NCBI RefSeq assembly: GCF_009363615.1
Contig: NZ_CP045385.1
Location: 434,001-498,000, forward strand
Source: Ruegeria sp. THAF33
GTDB taxonomy: Bacteria; Pseudomonadota; Alphaproteobacteria; Rhodobacterales; Rhodobacteraceae
Direction: 5' to 3'
DNA length: 64,000 bases
The number at the start of each line of letters is the position of its first letter. Within the stretch, counting starts at the first letter, position 1. Shown piece by piece: positions 35,490 through 46,518 of the stretch. A model generated the notes under the pieces. It searched no databases and was not told the origin of the DNA. It saw nothing but the letters and a program-made list of their open reading frames with translations. A program made the position numbers and the translations under genes.

Positions 35490-36263
35490 CTACAGCACAA
35501 TCGGCTTGCTAAGCTGATCCAGCTTGGACAGCACGCTCATGGCCGCAAGCGCCGAGCTTCGCGGGTTGTCGGGCAGCGCGGTGCCGCTGATCCGGAACTG
35601 AAACGTGCCGAAATCGCCTTCGGCCTCGACCTCGTGAATGTTCTTGTGGATCGTCGGATCGGCGATCAGACGAACCTGTGTGCTATCGAACCCCACACCC
35701 GCCAAGGCGACGGCGGCGGCGACATTTGCGTTCTTGGGGTAAGCCAGCGCCGCCTCGCGCGCGGAACCCTGAAAATGGGTTTCAGCCGCGGTGATATTGC
35801 CGAGGTCAAGACTGTGTTCGGCAAGGGATCCCTTCCATCCCGCCGGCGGCTTGCGCCCCACATATGTGACGGATTTGAGCGGCCCGACCGCTGCGGCGCC
35901 GAGACAGTCCAGCCCGCCTATGGCACCGCTTGCCAGATGCAGCCGCGCCCCACCCTTTCGCGCGGCCCTGTCCAGCCGGTCACTGACCTGCTGATCCGCA
36001 AGCGCACCGGCAGAGACACTGATGATATCCAGCCCTCGCGCCAGAATGTCCGGACCCAACCCGGCCAATGCCTCGTGCCCCGCGCAATCCAGAACCAATT
36101 CGATTCCGGCCGGCAGGTCATCAACCGAACCAACTGACTTGGGCGATTTTGGATCAACGCGGTGCGGTCTGACCAGAATGGCTGCCAACTCATGCCCATG
36201 TTCTGGCAACATGCGCTGCACAAACTGCGCGATTGCGCCGGTTCCGATGACTGCGATCTTCAT
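35490..36263 (-). CDS. Aspartate dehydrogenase (NadX)-like oxidoreductase
   Basis: A 257-residue NAD(P)-binding protein of the L-aspartate dehydrogenase family. The Rossmann motif IAVIGTGAIAQFVQRML opens the protein, the middle has LASGAIGGLDCLGAA, and the catalytic His lies in DPTIHKNIHEVEAEG near residue 195. Family members interconvert aspartate and oxaloacetate/iminoaspartate. It is the first gene of the operon with LysR and the aldehyde dehydrogenase, divergent from the aldolase/dioxygenase/TRAP operon, so it may instead act on an amino or imino intermediate from that pathway. This functional assignment is inferred. Confidence 0.85.
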   Translation of the reverse strand: MKIAVIGTGAIAQFVQRMLPEHGHELAAILVRPHRVDPKSPKSVGSVDDLPAGIELVLDCAGHEALAGLGPDILARGLDIISVSAGALADQQVSDRLDRAARKGGARLHLASGAIGGLDCLGAAAVGPLKSVTYVGRKPPAGWKGSLAEHSLDLGNITAAETHFQGSAREAALAYPKNANVAAAVALAGVGFDSTQVRLIADPTIHKNIHEVEAEGDFGTFQFRISGTALPDNPRSSALAAMSVLSKLDQLSKPIVL

Positions 36264-36331
36264 GTCTGGACCCTAGACCAGCATTGAAAAAATCTGAATT
36301 GGTAAGTTGGTGGTATATTTTTTTCTGATAT

Positions 36332-36348
36332 CCATTTCCCTGAAATGG
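36332..36348. promoter_or_regulatory. Candidate operator in the divergent spacer
   Basis: The palindrome CCATTTC-CCT-GAAATGG lies between the divergent aspartate-dehydrogenase-like and DapA-like operons, next to an AT-rich stretch (TATATTTTTTTC) that could be a promoter core. It is a good candidate site for the LysR regulator encoded at 34522. Inference from symmetry only. Confidence 0.45.
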
Positions 36349-36409
36349 CACTGGACCGAACCGCCTGGTGTGTTTTGTTCCTGTTGAAGCCACGGGGACC
36401 ACGTTGGAA

Positions 36410-37363
36410 ATGAAATACTCAAAACACGACGCAAAGGCCTATGCCCGCGAACATATGACTGGGATATGGGCAGCGGCACTGAACCCGTTCAATGATGACC
36501 TGTCTCTTGATGAATCGGGTCTGCGCGCCAACATCCGCCATTGGATCGATGATCTGGACATCCAGGGCCTTTTCGTCGCCGGCAAACAGGGCGAGTTCTT
36601 TTCGATGAGCATCGAAGAGCGCAAGCGCAATTTCGAAATTGCCGTTGACGAATGCGCAGGCAAAGCCGGTGTAATCGTCTCGGTCTCGGACCAGAACATG
36701 AATACGGCCTTGGACCTGGCGCATCACGCCCAGAATTGCGGTGCGGATTACATCGTACTGCACGCGCCGGTTCTGAGCTTTGTGCAGGATCGCGGAGAGG
36801 TTTTGTACCAGTACTACAAGCGTTTTTGTGACGAACTGGATATCGGCATCGCCATGTGGAGCCATCCTGACAGCGGCTATTTGATGCAACCTGAAGAATG
36901 CGCCCGCATTGCGGATTTGCCGAATATCGTAGCCATTAAGTATTCGGTTCCGCGTGAGATGTACGTGAAGCTGACCCATATGGTGGGCGACAGGATCCAT
37001 GTCTCGACCTCGGCTGAACATGAGTGGCTGGACAACATATTGGAACTGGACTGGAAGCTCTATCTCTGCTCGTCCCCGCCCTATCAGCTGCAAAGCAAGG
37101 TCGATCAGCGGATGAACGAATACACGCGTCTGGCCTTTGTGGGAAAGGCCGATGAAGCGCGACGTGTCTTTGACAGTCTGAACCCTGTCCGCGACGCGAT
37201 GAAACGCGCGCGTCCTGCGGGCAAACCCACTGCATTCGGAAAGTACTGGCAAGAGTTGCTGGGTCAGGTCGGTGGCCGTGTACGTCCGCCGATGCTGGAA
37301 CTGACCGATGCGGAAAAAGCGATCATTCGCAAAGCATTTGATGAAAGCGGGCTGCGCGTCTGA
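36410..37363 (+). CDS. DapA/N-acetylneuraminate lyase family aldolase-like protein
   Basis: A 317-residue TIM-barrel protein of the class I aldolase DapA family. The Schiff-base lysine is in NIVAIKYSVP (about residue 177). The phosphate/carboxylate-binding segment normally G-T-T-G-E is AGKQGEFFSM. Where DapA has the catalytic Tyr in Y-N-V-P-G-R-T, this protein has MWSHPDSGY, so the usual tyrosine is absent and the enzyme is unlikely to be a dihydrodipicolinate synthase. It leads an operon with a 3-hydroxyanthranilate dioxygenase and a TRAP transporter. A hydratase-aldolase that releases pyruvate is one option. Confidence 0.82.
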   Translation: MKYSKHDAKAYAREHMTGIWAAALNPFNDDLSLDESGLRANIRHWIDDLDIQGLFVAGKQGEFFSMSIEERKRNFEIAVDECAGKAGVIVSVSDQNMNTALDLAHHAQNCGADYIVLHAPVLSFVQDRGEVLYQYYKRFCDELDIGIAMWSHPDSGYLMQPEECARIADLPNIVAIKYSVPREMYVKLTHMVGDRIHVSTSAEHEWLDNILELDWKLYLCSSPPYQLQSKVDQRMNEYTRLAFVGKADEARRVFDSLNPVRDAMKRARPAGKPTAFGKYWQELLGQVGGRVRPPMLELTDAEKAIIRKAFDESGLRV

Positions 37364-37414
37364 GCTGAGTAAGGCCCGGCAGTATAAGGAAATCGGATAG
37401 CGAGATGCTGATAA

Positions 37415-39009
<1,595 letters not shown>

Positions 39010-39029
39010 CGAAAACGGCATGACGAAAG

Positions 39030-39057
39030 GGGCGCAGCTCGATCCTGCGCCCTTTTT
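39030..39057 (+). terminator. Attenuating terminator between dctP and dctQ
   Basis: An 8-bp stem, GGGCGCAG / CTGCGCCC, with a 7-base loop and five T residues after it, lies 20 bases past the dctP stop and 15 before dctQ. It is well formed and probably terminates part of the transcripts. Confidence 0.75.
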
Positions 39058-39072
39058 CACGGGAGAACAGCG

Positions 39073-39606
39073 ATGTTGTATCGGCTGTCGGCAGGCTTGG
39101 CGCGGGTCGAGTTGTGGTGCGCTGCCTTTCTGGCAGTCTGCATTACGGTTCTGATTTTGTTGAATGTCGTGACGCGAACGGCGGGCAACGCCCTGTTCTG
39201 GGTTGATGAGCTGGCGATCTACGCGATGGTGTGGATGACCTTTCTGGGCGCGTCTTCCGCATTGCACCATCGCAGCTCGGTGTCGATCTCCATCGTTTCC
39301 GACAACGTGCCCGAACGCGCGAAACGATTGATCCGCAAGGGTGTGGACGTGGTCGTGTTTGCTTTTTCCCTTGCGATGCTGTGGTTCTGCTGGCGCTGGT
39401 TCCTTCCGCTGGACATCGCCAGCAGCGGATTTGACGTGGCGGCGTTTCAAGGTCAGACATTCAATTTCATCTACGCCGAGCCAACGCTGACCCTGGGCCT
39501 GCCAAAGTACCTGTTCTGGTTGGTGATGTGGCTTTTCGCACTGGGCGCGACGCTGCATTCCACCATGCATCTGCTGAGCCCCCCGGGCAAAGGGGCACAG
39601 CCATGA
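39073..39606 (+). CDS. dctQ: TRAP transporter small permease subunit DctQ
   Basis: A 177-residue inner-membrane protein with four predicted helices (FLAVCITVLILLNVVTRT, then WVDELAIYAMVWMTFLGAS, VVVFAFSLAMLWFCWRW and YLFWLVMWLFALGATL). The block FWVDELAIYAMVWMTFLGAS is typical of DctQ. It is preceded by ACGGGAGAACAGCG and overlaps dctM by ATGA. Confidence 0.9.
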   Translation: MLYRLSAGLARVELWCAAFLAVCITVLILLNVVTRTAGNALFWVDELAIYAMVWMTFLGASSALHHRSSVSISIVSDNVPERAKRLIRKGVDVVVFAFSLAMLWFCWRWFLPLDIASSGFDVAAFQGQTFNFIYAEPTLTLGLPKYLFWLVMWLFALGATLHSTMHLLSPPGKGAQP

Positions 39607-40862
39607 GCCCCATCGTCTTTCTGGCCACTCTACTTCTGTCCGTGCCCGTGGCGATCGTGCTGGCGATCACGGCCATCTGGTACATCTGGGAAAGCGGCAA
39701 CACGGTTCTTTATGACAGCTTCGCGCAGAAAATGTTCGGCGGTCTTGAGAATTACGGCCTGCTGGCAATCCCTCTGTTCATGTTGACCGGAGAATTGATG
39801 AACGAAGGCGGCATGACCCGGCGCCTTGTCGCGCTGGCCCGGGTATTTGTCGGCGGGTTTCGTGGCGGGCTGGCCTATATCAACTTGCTGGCAAACATGT
39901 TCATGGCGGCCATCATCGGGTCTGCGACGGCGCAGATCGCGGTGATGTCGCGCGCCATGGTCCCCGCGATGGAGGAGGAGGGCTATGACAAGGGTTTCGC
40001 CGCTGCCACGACGGCCGCGGGCGGGCTGCTGGCTCCGGTCATCCCGCCGTCGATGATGTTTGTCATCTTCGGTGTTCTGGCTCAGATCCCGATTGGTGAC
40101 ATGTTCATTGCAGGAATCCTGCCCGGTTTGATCCTTGCCGGGGCTTTTGCATCGGTCATCACACTGATCGGGTGGTGGCAGAACTTTCCGAAAGGGCATT
40201 GGATGACGCGTGCCGAAGCCGTCCAGGCCTTGATCAGCGCGGCCCCTGCCCTGCTGATCCCGATGTCGATCATAGGCGGCATTCTGTTCGGGATCGCCAC
40301 ACCGACCGAATCCGCCGCAATCGCGTCCCTGATCGCGTTTCTGGTGGGCTGGTTGGTCTACGGGGACCTGAAGCCGAGCAACCTGGCACAGATGTTCAAA
40401 CGCACGGCGGCCAACGCGTCGATGATCCTGTTCATGATCGCGGCCGCCAGTGTGTTCGGCTGGGTCATCATCTATGAGGAAATACCTCAGCAACTGGCTG
40501 GGTTGATCACCTCGGTCACCTCGGACCCGTTCGTGTTCCTGCTGATCGTGAACCTTGCGCTTTTGCTGGTTGGAATGGTGATCGATGGCATCGCCGCGAT
40601 CATCCTGATCACTCCGATCCTGCTGCCGATTGCAACCGGTTCATATGATATCAGCCCTTATCAGTTCGGCATTGTTGCCTGCCTGAACCTTGTGCTTGGG
40701 CTGCTGACGCCCCCGGTCGGGATCGGATTGTACATCGCCTCATCCATGAGCGGCACATCGCCCGGTTCAATCCTGAAATCGCTTTGGCCTTTCCTGATCG
40801 CAGTAACTTTGGTGTTGCTTCTGCTCAGCTATTACCCAAGCCTGTCAACGCTGCTGATCTGA
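39603..40862 (+). CDS. dctM: TRAP transporter large permease subunit DctM
   Basis: A 419-residue integral membrane protein with about 12 helices forming the ion-coupled translocation subunit. Characteristic segments are GLLAIPLFMLTGELMNEGGM, GSATAQIAVMSRAMVPAM and AGGLLAPVIPPSMMFVIFG. The ATG overlaps the dctQ stop (ATGA), which decides the start over an upstream in-frame ATG at 39528. It completes the DctPQM system of the dioxygenase operon. Confidence 0.93.
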   Translation: MSPIVFLATLLLSVPVAIVLAITAIWYIWESGNTVLYDSFAQKMFGGLENYGLLAIPLFMLTGELMNEGGMTRRLVALARVFVGGFRGGLAYINLLANMFMAAIIGSATAQIAVMSRAMVPAMEEEGYDKGFAAATTAAGGLLAPVIPPSMMFVIFGVLAQIPIGDMFIAGILPGLILAGAFASVITLIGWWQNFPKGHWMTRAEAVQALISAAPALLIPMSIIGGILFGIATPTESAAIASLIAFLVGWLVYGDLKPSNLAQMFKRTAANASMILFMIAAASVFGWVIIYEEIPQQLAGLITSVTSDPFVFLLIVNLALLLVGMVIDGIAAIILITPILLPIATGSYDISPYQFGIVACLNLVLGLLTPPVGIGLYIASSMSGTSPGSILKSLWPFLIAVTLVLLLLSYYPSLSTLLI

Positions 40863-40983
40863 ACCAGATACGTTTGCAGGCGCATTCCGTCGCAGACATG
40901 ACGCCGGGAATCTCGCTCTACTTAACGGCGCCCGTCAGCTAAGCTGGTCTGAACATGCCAATTGGTCACAAAAAAGGACAATC

Positions 40984-41532
40984 ATGCTGCTCGACACTCC
41001 GATCTGCGATTTCGGTTGGAACGCCCCGGACTTCACGCTCAAAGACCCGAACGGTCGGGCCTTCAAGATGTCCGATCACCTGCAAAACGGGTTGCTGATC
41101 GCCTTCATCTGCAATCATTGCCCCTATGTCAAAACGATAACGGACCGGCTTGCCCAAGACACGGACCTGCTGATGTCCAAGGGGATCGGCGTGTTGGCGG
41201 TCATGTCGAACGACTATCGCGATTACGCCGAAGATTCGCCGCAGAACATGTTGGAATTTGCACGGCAGAACGGCTTCAACTTTCCATATCTCGTGGACGA
41301 GGATCAATCCGTAGGAAAGGCTTATGGTGCTGTCTGCACTCCGGATTTCTTCGGTTTGAATGCGGATGGAAAGTTGCAGTACCGGGGCCGTCTGGACAAT
41401 CTGGGCCGCGGCCAGACTGGCAAGCGCGAACCAGAATTGGTCAATGCGATGCTGCAAATTGCCGAGACCGGGCAAGGCCCCCAAGATCAGACACCCTCAA
41501 TGGGATGTTCGATCAAATGGACCCGAGGCTAG
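40984..41532 (+). CDS. AhpC/TSA-family redoxin (thioredoxin fold)
   Basis: A 182-residue cytoplasmic thioredoxin-fold protein. The peroxiredoxin-like start NAPDFTLKDPNGRAFKMSDH is followed by FICNHCPYVK (about residue 40), a CxxC pair at the position of the peroxidatic Cys, and VCTPDFFGLN near 118, the block seen in the 'thioredoxin family' redoxins. It probably reduces peroxides or disulfides; the exact role is unknown. It is followed at three bases by the VOC gene, probably one operon. Confidence 0.85.
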   Translation: MLLDTPICDFGWNAPDFTLKDPNGRAFKMSDHLQNGLLIAFICNHCPYVKTITDRLAQDTDLLMSKGIGVLAVMSNDYRDYAEDSPQNMLEFARQNGFNFPYLVDEDQSVGKAYGAVCTPDFFGLNADGKLQYRGRLDNLGRGQTGKREPELVNAMLQIAETGQGPQDQTPSMGCSIKWTRG

Positions 41533-41535
41533 GCC

Positions 41536-41913
41536 ATGGGGATCACGTCACTGGATCATGTCAATCTGCGCACCACGCGTTTGGACGAGATGATCGAATG
41601 GTACTGCAACGTGCTGGGGATGCGGGTCGGGCCACGCCCACCCTTCCCCTTTCCCGGAGCCTGGCTTTATGTCGAAGAAAACGCCTTCGTGCATCTGGTC
41701 GGTGTCGAAGCCGAGGCCACGGGTTCGGACGCAGACCTGAAGCTTGAGCATTTCGCTTTTTCGGCGACAGGGTTAGATCGGTTCGAAGCGCATCTCAAAA
41801 CAAATGGCGTCTCCTATCGCCGTGTGGAACTGACGGCAATCGACACCGTTCAGTTGAACGTCTGGGATCCGGACGGCAATCACATTCACATCGATTTTCG
41901 GACCGGCGAATAG
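41536..41913 (+). CDS. VOC family (glyoxalase/bleomycin-resistance/dioxygenase) protein
   Basis: A 125-residue single-module vicinal-oxygen-chelate protein. The first metal ligand is the His in LDHVNLRT (residue 8), further ligands are expected at the His in LKLEHFAF (about 71) and the acidic residue at the end (HIHIDF). Family members include glyoxalases, dioxygenases and fosfomycin-resistance enzymes; there is not enough to choose. It is coupled to the redoxin gene. Confidence 0.83.
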   Translation: MGITSLDHVNLRTTRLDEMIEWYCNVLGMRVGPRPPFPFPGAWLYVEENAFVHLVGVEAEATGSDADLKLEHFAFSATGLDRFEAHLKTNGVSYRRVELTAIDTVQLNVWDPDGNHIHIDFRTGE

Positions 41914-42104
41914 AGATGGCAGGATCCAATACCGTTTCGTGCATGGAAATTTCCTCACCCTCAAATTGAACACTTGACCGGAATTCGCGGGTCGTCCTTG
42001 ATAGAGGGGTGTTTTCCCGGACTGTGCCCGGGGCTGGTCCTTTCAACCAGAGGGAAATGGGGAATGCTTGGATCGGCCTGGTCGCGGCCATGCATGGTGG
42101 TCAA

Positions 42105-45100
42105 ATGGCTGACATAGATGAATGGCTGATCCGAAACGGCTTGTCCAAATATGTCGATGCCTTTTCCCGGCACGAGGTCGAACTGGGTGATCTGCCGGAA
42201 CTGAGCGACGATGACCTTGTCACGATCGGCCTGCCCCTTGGACCCAGGCGCCGCTTTCTGAAAGCCATACGGGATGAAATCGGGCGGCCTGCGGGATCAC
42301 ATCGCGCGCATCAGGAACCCAACATCATTGCAGAGCGCAGACAGCTGACGGTCATGTTCATCGATCTTGTTGGATCGACGGCGATATCGCAAAAGCTGGA
42401 TCCTGAAGATCTGGCCGAGGTTCTGAGGCTGTTCAAAGAGACCTGCGCCGCTGCGGTCGCCGCTTTTGACGGGCATATCGCCAGTTACTATGGCGACGGC
42501 ATCATGGTGTTTTTTGGCTTTCCGCATGCGCATGAAGACGACCCGGAACGCGCCATTCATGCAGGTCTTAGGATCGTTCGCGAAATTCCGGAAATCCGCA
42601 CACATGCACATCTTGAAGTCCGCATAGGGATCGCGACCGGCCTGGTTGTCGTCGGTGACCTGCGGGGAGAGAAGATGTTCGAGGATGGCACCGCCATGGG
42701 CGAGACCCCGAACCTTGCCGCACGGCTTCAATCGATGGCTGATCCTGGGACAATGATCGTCGCGCCGACGACACGGGAGTTGGCGGGTGATGCGTTCGAA
42801 TATGTGCGCCGTGGCACGTTTCAATTGAAAGGCTTTGCCAAAGAGGTCGAAGCCTGGCAGGTCACCGGCACGCGCCAGACTCTCAGCCGTTTTCTTGCGG
42901 CAGACGACGCCCGGATGAGTTCATTGGTCGGGCGCGCGCAGGAGCATGAAACCCTTCAAAGCAAGTGGAAGCTGGTCCGTCAGGGTCAAGGTCAGGTGGT
43001 GCTGGTCTCGGGCGAGGCGGGCATAGGAAAATCCAGGCTGATCGAAGAGCTTCGCCGCACGATCCCGGACGCAAAACACCGACAGCTTCGATTTCAGTGT
43101 TCGCCCTTTCATGACGCAAGCGCGTTGTACCCGATCATTCGCCAGCTTGAAAACGCGGCCGAACTGCGGGCCGGTGACAGTGCGGACGAAAAATTGAACA
43201 AGATCCACGGCGTTCTGGGCGTTCCTTCTGAAGGGTCACTGAAACTGGCTGCGGCACTGTTGTCGGTCCCGTTTGAAGACAGGCTTGGCCCGCTGGACTT
43301 GACCCCTGAGCAGATCATGAAGCAGACGCTGGACATGCTGGTCAATCATGTGATCGGCCTCGCGCAGGAAACCCCCACCCTGTTGCTGTTTGAAGATGCA
43401 CATTGGATCGATCCAACGACAAAGACTCTGCTTGATCAGCTTGTAACCCGGATAGAGGACGCGCGCCTGCTGATGGTCATGAGCTATCGGACAGGCTTTG
43501 ATCCGGACTGGCCACAATCGCACAACCTGATGCACGTCGCGCTTCAACAACTGGATTTCGCGCAAGTCAAAGAGATCGTGAACGATGTTGCCAAGGGCAA
43601 GACCGTCCCGGGCGAAGTTCACCGTCTGATTGCCGCCAGATCCAACGGTGTCCCGCTGTTCGTAGAAGAGGTGACGAAGGATCTGCTGGAATCCGATCTT
43701 CTGACCGAACGCGCCGACGCCTATACGATCGACCGGTCCACGCCATCACCCACGGTGCCGAAAACACTGCATGACGCGTTGATGGCTCGTCTTGATCGAC
43801 TGAGCTCGGCCAAGGAAGTGGCACAGATCGGCGCTGTCATTGGCCCGCAATTCTCTTATCCGATGATTGCAAGCGTGTCCCGCTTTGATGAACGGGCGTT
43901 ACGTTCCGGTCTGGATTTGCTGGTGGATGCCGGGATCGTGATTGTTTCAGAGTCAGAGCCCGAGGAAACGTTCAGTTACCGTCACGCTCTCATTCGCGAC
44001 ACCGCTTACAACAGCCTGCTGAAACGCGAGAGGCGAACGCTGCATGCGCGTGTGGTCCAAGCACTGAACTCTGCCTCGTTGCACGAAAACTCTGCCGGTC
44101 CGGAAATTCTGGCTCATCACTACACGATGGCAGATATGCCGGACCAAGCGATAGAACACTGGTATCTGGCCGGACAACGTGCCGTGGAACGCTCGGCCGG
44201 GATTGAAGCAGCCACTCAGCTGGGGCGTGCGTTGGCGTTGCTTGAACAGCAGGAAGACTCGGTTGACCGCGACCGCATGGAAACCAAGATCCAGACATTG
44301 CGGGCCGGCGTTCTACGCTCGACCGCTGGCATCGCGGCCGATGAAACGGGGGCAGTGTATGCCCGGATCCGCGACCTGTGCAATCGGCTGGGTGAAACCG
44401 AACAATTGTTCCCAGTGCTCAATGGTCTCTATGCGTATCATCTGGTCCGCGGCGAATACGACCTTGCCAAGGACGTCGCGGCGCAGTTGCTGGACCTGTC
44501 CAAGCTGACCGACGAAACGCATCACATAATGATTGCCCACCGGGCCATGGGTGCCGTCTTGTTGCATATCGGACAGCAGGACGCCGCCTATGCACATCTG
44601 CGACAAGCGTTGCGCTTGTATGATCCTCAGCAGCACAGCCGTCTTGCCTATGTCTACGGCACGGATCATGCCGCCATTACATCCTGCTTCCTGAGCATGA
44701 CGGTCTGGTTGCGCGGAGAACCCGACCGCGCGCTCAAGATCCAGCATCAGGCGATCTCGGCGGCGCAGAAACTCAATCACGCTCATAGCCTGGCACAGAC
44801 CCTGACATATCTGTGTATGCTGCACCTGTTGCGGCGTGAACCTGAACAGGTTTACGACGTTGCCGCGCGCCTGGAGGAACTGGCGACCAAACACACCTTC
44901 CCCTTCATGACACTGACGGCGAATGTCTGGCGGTGTTGGGCGGACGCGCAGATCAAGCCAGGCCCGGAAACGATCCGAGCAATGCGCGAGGCGTCCGAAG
45001 CCTGGTGGGCCAGCGGGGCCGGAAACTACAAGCCGGTGTTCCTGACGGCCCTTGCCGAAGCGTCATTGAAGGCGAACGACCCGAAGGCGGCTCAGCGCCT

Positions 45101-45425
45101 GCTGGACGAAGCCCGCGCGCAGCAGGTTCTGACCAATGAAGCCTGGGCTCAGCCCGAGACGGATCGGATACAGGCGTTGGTGCGGTCCATGGACACTGCC
45201 GCAGATGATCTGTTCACGGAGGCTCTGGAAACCGCACGCGAACAGCAGGCAAGAATGTTCGAACTGCGCACAGCGGTGGATTACGTGCAAACTTGCGACC
45301 GCTTTGGCTGCTCGCCGGCCTCGCCGCCTGATCTTGGAAAGATTCTGGCTATGATCGTTGGCGGCGCGCAGACCCGCGATGTCGCGCGGGCCATGTCTTT
45401 GCTCAATCAGTCGAAAGTGTCGTAG
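42105..45425 (+). CDS. SAM domain-adenylate/guanylate cyclase-ATPase-TPR protein
   Basis: A 1,106-residue multidomain signalling protein with no membrane segment. A SAM-like domain (residues 1-65; WLIRNGLSKYVDAFSRHEVE) precedes a class III cyclase domain (~80-260) with metal Asp in MFIDLVGSTAIS, YYGDGIMVFFGFPHAHEDD and the transition-state N and R in ETPNLAARLQS. An AAA/STAND-type ATPase follows (Walker A GEAGIGKSRL at ~310), then about 500 residues of TPR-like helices. The catalytic residues appear intact. An open frame extends upstream to 42009, but the SAM domain starts at 42105. Such proteins are thought to be regulated cyclases; the input signal is unknown. Confidence 0.85.
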   Translation: MADIDEWLIRNGLSKYVDAFSRHEVELGDLPELSDDDLVTIGLPLGPRRRFLKAIRDEIGRPAGSHRAHQEPNIIAERRQLTVMFIDLVGSTAISQKLDPEDLAEVLRLFKETCAAAVAAFDGHIASYYGDGIMVFFGFPHAHEDDPERAIHAGLRIVREIPEIRTHAHLEVRIGIATGLVVVGDLRGEKMFEDGTAMGETPNLAARLQSMADPGTMIVAPTTRELAGDAFEYVRRGTFQLKGFAKEVEAWQVTGTRQTLSRFLAADDARMSSLVGRAQEHETLQSKWKLVRQGQGQVVLVSGEAGIGKSRLIEELRRTIPDAKHRQLRFQCSPFHDASALYPIIRQLENAAELRAGDSADEKLNKIHGVLGVPSEGSLKLAAALLSVPFEDRLGPLDLTPEQIMKQTLDMLVNHVIGLAQETPTLLLFEDAHWIDPTTKTLLDQLVTRIEDARLLMVMSYRTGFDPDWPQSHNLMHVALQQLDFAQVKEIVNDVAKGKTVPGEVHRLIAARSNGVPLFVEEVTKDLLESDLLTERADAYTIDRSTPSPTVPKTLHDALMARLDRLSSAKEVAQIGAVIGPQFSYPMIASVSRFDERALRSGLDLLVDAGIVIVSESEPEETFSYRHALIRDTAYNSLLKRERRTLHARVVQALNSASLHENSAGPEILAHHYTMADMPDQAIEHWYLAGQRAVERSAGIEAATQLGRALALLEQQEDSVDRDRMETKIQTLRAGVLRSTAGIAADETGAVYARIRDLCNRLGETEQLFPVLNGLYAYHLVRGEYDLAKDVAAQLLDLSKLTDETHHIMIAHRAMGAVLLHIGQQDAAYAHLRQALRLYDPQQHSRLAYVYGTDHAAITSCFLSMTVWLRGEPDRALKIQHQAISAAQKLNHAHSLAQTLTYLCMLHLLRREPEQVYDVAARLEELATKHTFPFMTLTANVWRCWADAQIKPGPETIRAMREASEAWWASGAGNYKPVFLTALAEASLKANDPKAAQRLLDEARAQQVLTNEAWAQPETDRIQALVRSMDTAADDLFTEALETAREQQARMFELRTAVDYVQTCDRFGCSPASPPDLGKILAMIVGGAQTRDVARAMSLLNQSKVS

Positions 45426-45510
45426 GGTACTTACCCGGCCAGTTCGGCGGGCAACACCTTTCCGTTCATCCTGTCGCCCCGCAGGACCACAGGCGCAAAG
45501 CTTCGCTGCG

Positions 45511-46518
45511 TCAACTTGGTTGCAACTCGTCCTGGTATCCGAACAACGCAGGTTGACCACCCGTGTGCAGCAGAACAACTTTCTGACCTTTTTTGATGAT
45601 GCCTTGTTCAACCAGTCCAAGAAGCCCTGCAAAGGTTTTGGCGGAATAAACTGGGTCAAGAAAGATGCCCTCGGAGCGCGCCATCAGGGTCAACGCCTCG
45701 CGGGTTGATCGCCCAATCCGTCCATATCCAGGTGCCAGGGCGCCGTCCCAGGTACAGATGTCTTCCATGACCAAAGCAGGGTCGAAACCCATCATGGTTG
45801 CCAATCGCCCCAGGACGTTTTGCAGTCGCGCGTGCTGCTGGTTTTGATCGCGACGCACGCATATGCCGTAGACAGGCGCAGTCTGTCCGACCAAACGCAA
45901 TCCGGCCAGGAACCCACCATGGGTTGCCCCGCTTCCCGACGGCACCACTGCGGCGTCGAAATCGCTGATCTGAGTATGCAACTCGGCCGCCCCCGCCACA
46001 TAGCCCAATGCCCCCAGCGGAGGGTGATCTATGCCCAGATGGATTACGTATGGCTTCCGACCCATAGCAACCAATTCGTCGGCGCGTTCGTGAAGAGCGC
46101 CGTCCGCGCCCGCCTCGTCCTCACCCGTGGGATAGCCAATATGTTCCGCCCCCAGAAGCTGTGCCAGAAGAACATTCCCGGATCGATGGTAGTACTCTCC
46201 CATATTCGCCACGCGGTCTTCCAATTGAAGAACGGATGACATTCCCAGCTTTGCCGCCGCAGCTGCCGCAGTGCGCACGAAATTGGATTGCACGGCACCT
46301 GTGATCAGGATGGTGTCCGCCAGCTGCCTCAGCGCCTCGCCCATATAAAATTCCAGCTGGCGGGTCTTGTTTCCGCCGAAGCTGAGCCCGGTCAGGTCGT
46401 CGCGCTTGATCCACAGATCCAGCCCCAATTGGTCAGAAAGACGCTCAAGCCGTTCGACCGGGGTGACCGATGTCATCAACCTTGCGCGGGGATAGTTTGA
46501 AAGCGCTGCGTCTATCAT
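45511..46518 (-). CDS. D-cysteine desulfhydrase / ACC deaminase family PLP enzyme
   Basis: A 335-residue fold-type II PLP enzyme. The PLP lysine lies in FGGNKTRQLEF (about residue 51), preceded by IKRDDLTGLS. Other family blocks are GAVQSNFVRTAAAAAAKLG and the PLP-phosphate loop in PSGSGATHGGFLAGL. The family covers D-cysteine desulfhydrase, 1-aminocyclopropane-1-carboxylate deaminase and the L-cysteate sulfo-lyase CuyA, which is known from Roseobacters. Sequence alone does not separate these. It stands alone, convergent with the cyclase gene. Confidence 0.82.
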   Translation of the reverse strand: MIDAALSNYPRARLMTSVTPVERLERLSDQLGLDLWIKRDDLTGLSFGGNKTRQLEFYMGEALRQLADTILITGAVQSNFVRTAAAAAAKLGMSSVLQLEDRVANMGEYYHRSGNVLLAQLLGAEHIGYPTGEDEAGADGALHERADELVAMGRKPYVIHLGIDHPPLGALGYVAGAAELHTQISDFDAAVVPSGSGATHGGFLAGLRLVGQTAPVYGICVRRDQNQQHARLQNVLGRLATMMGFDPALVMEDICTWDGALAPGYGRIGRSTREALTLMARSEGIFLDPVYSAKTFAGLLGLVEQGIIKKGQKVVLLHTGGQPALFGYQDELQPS

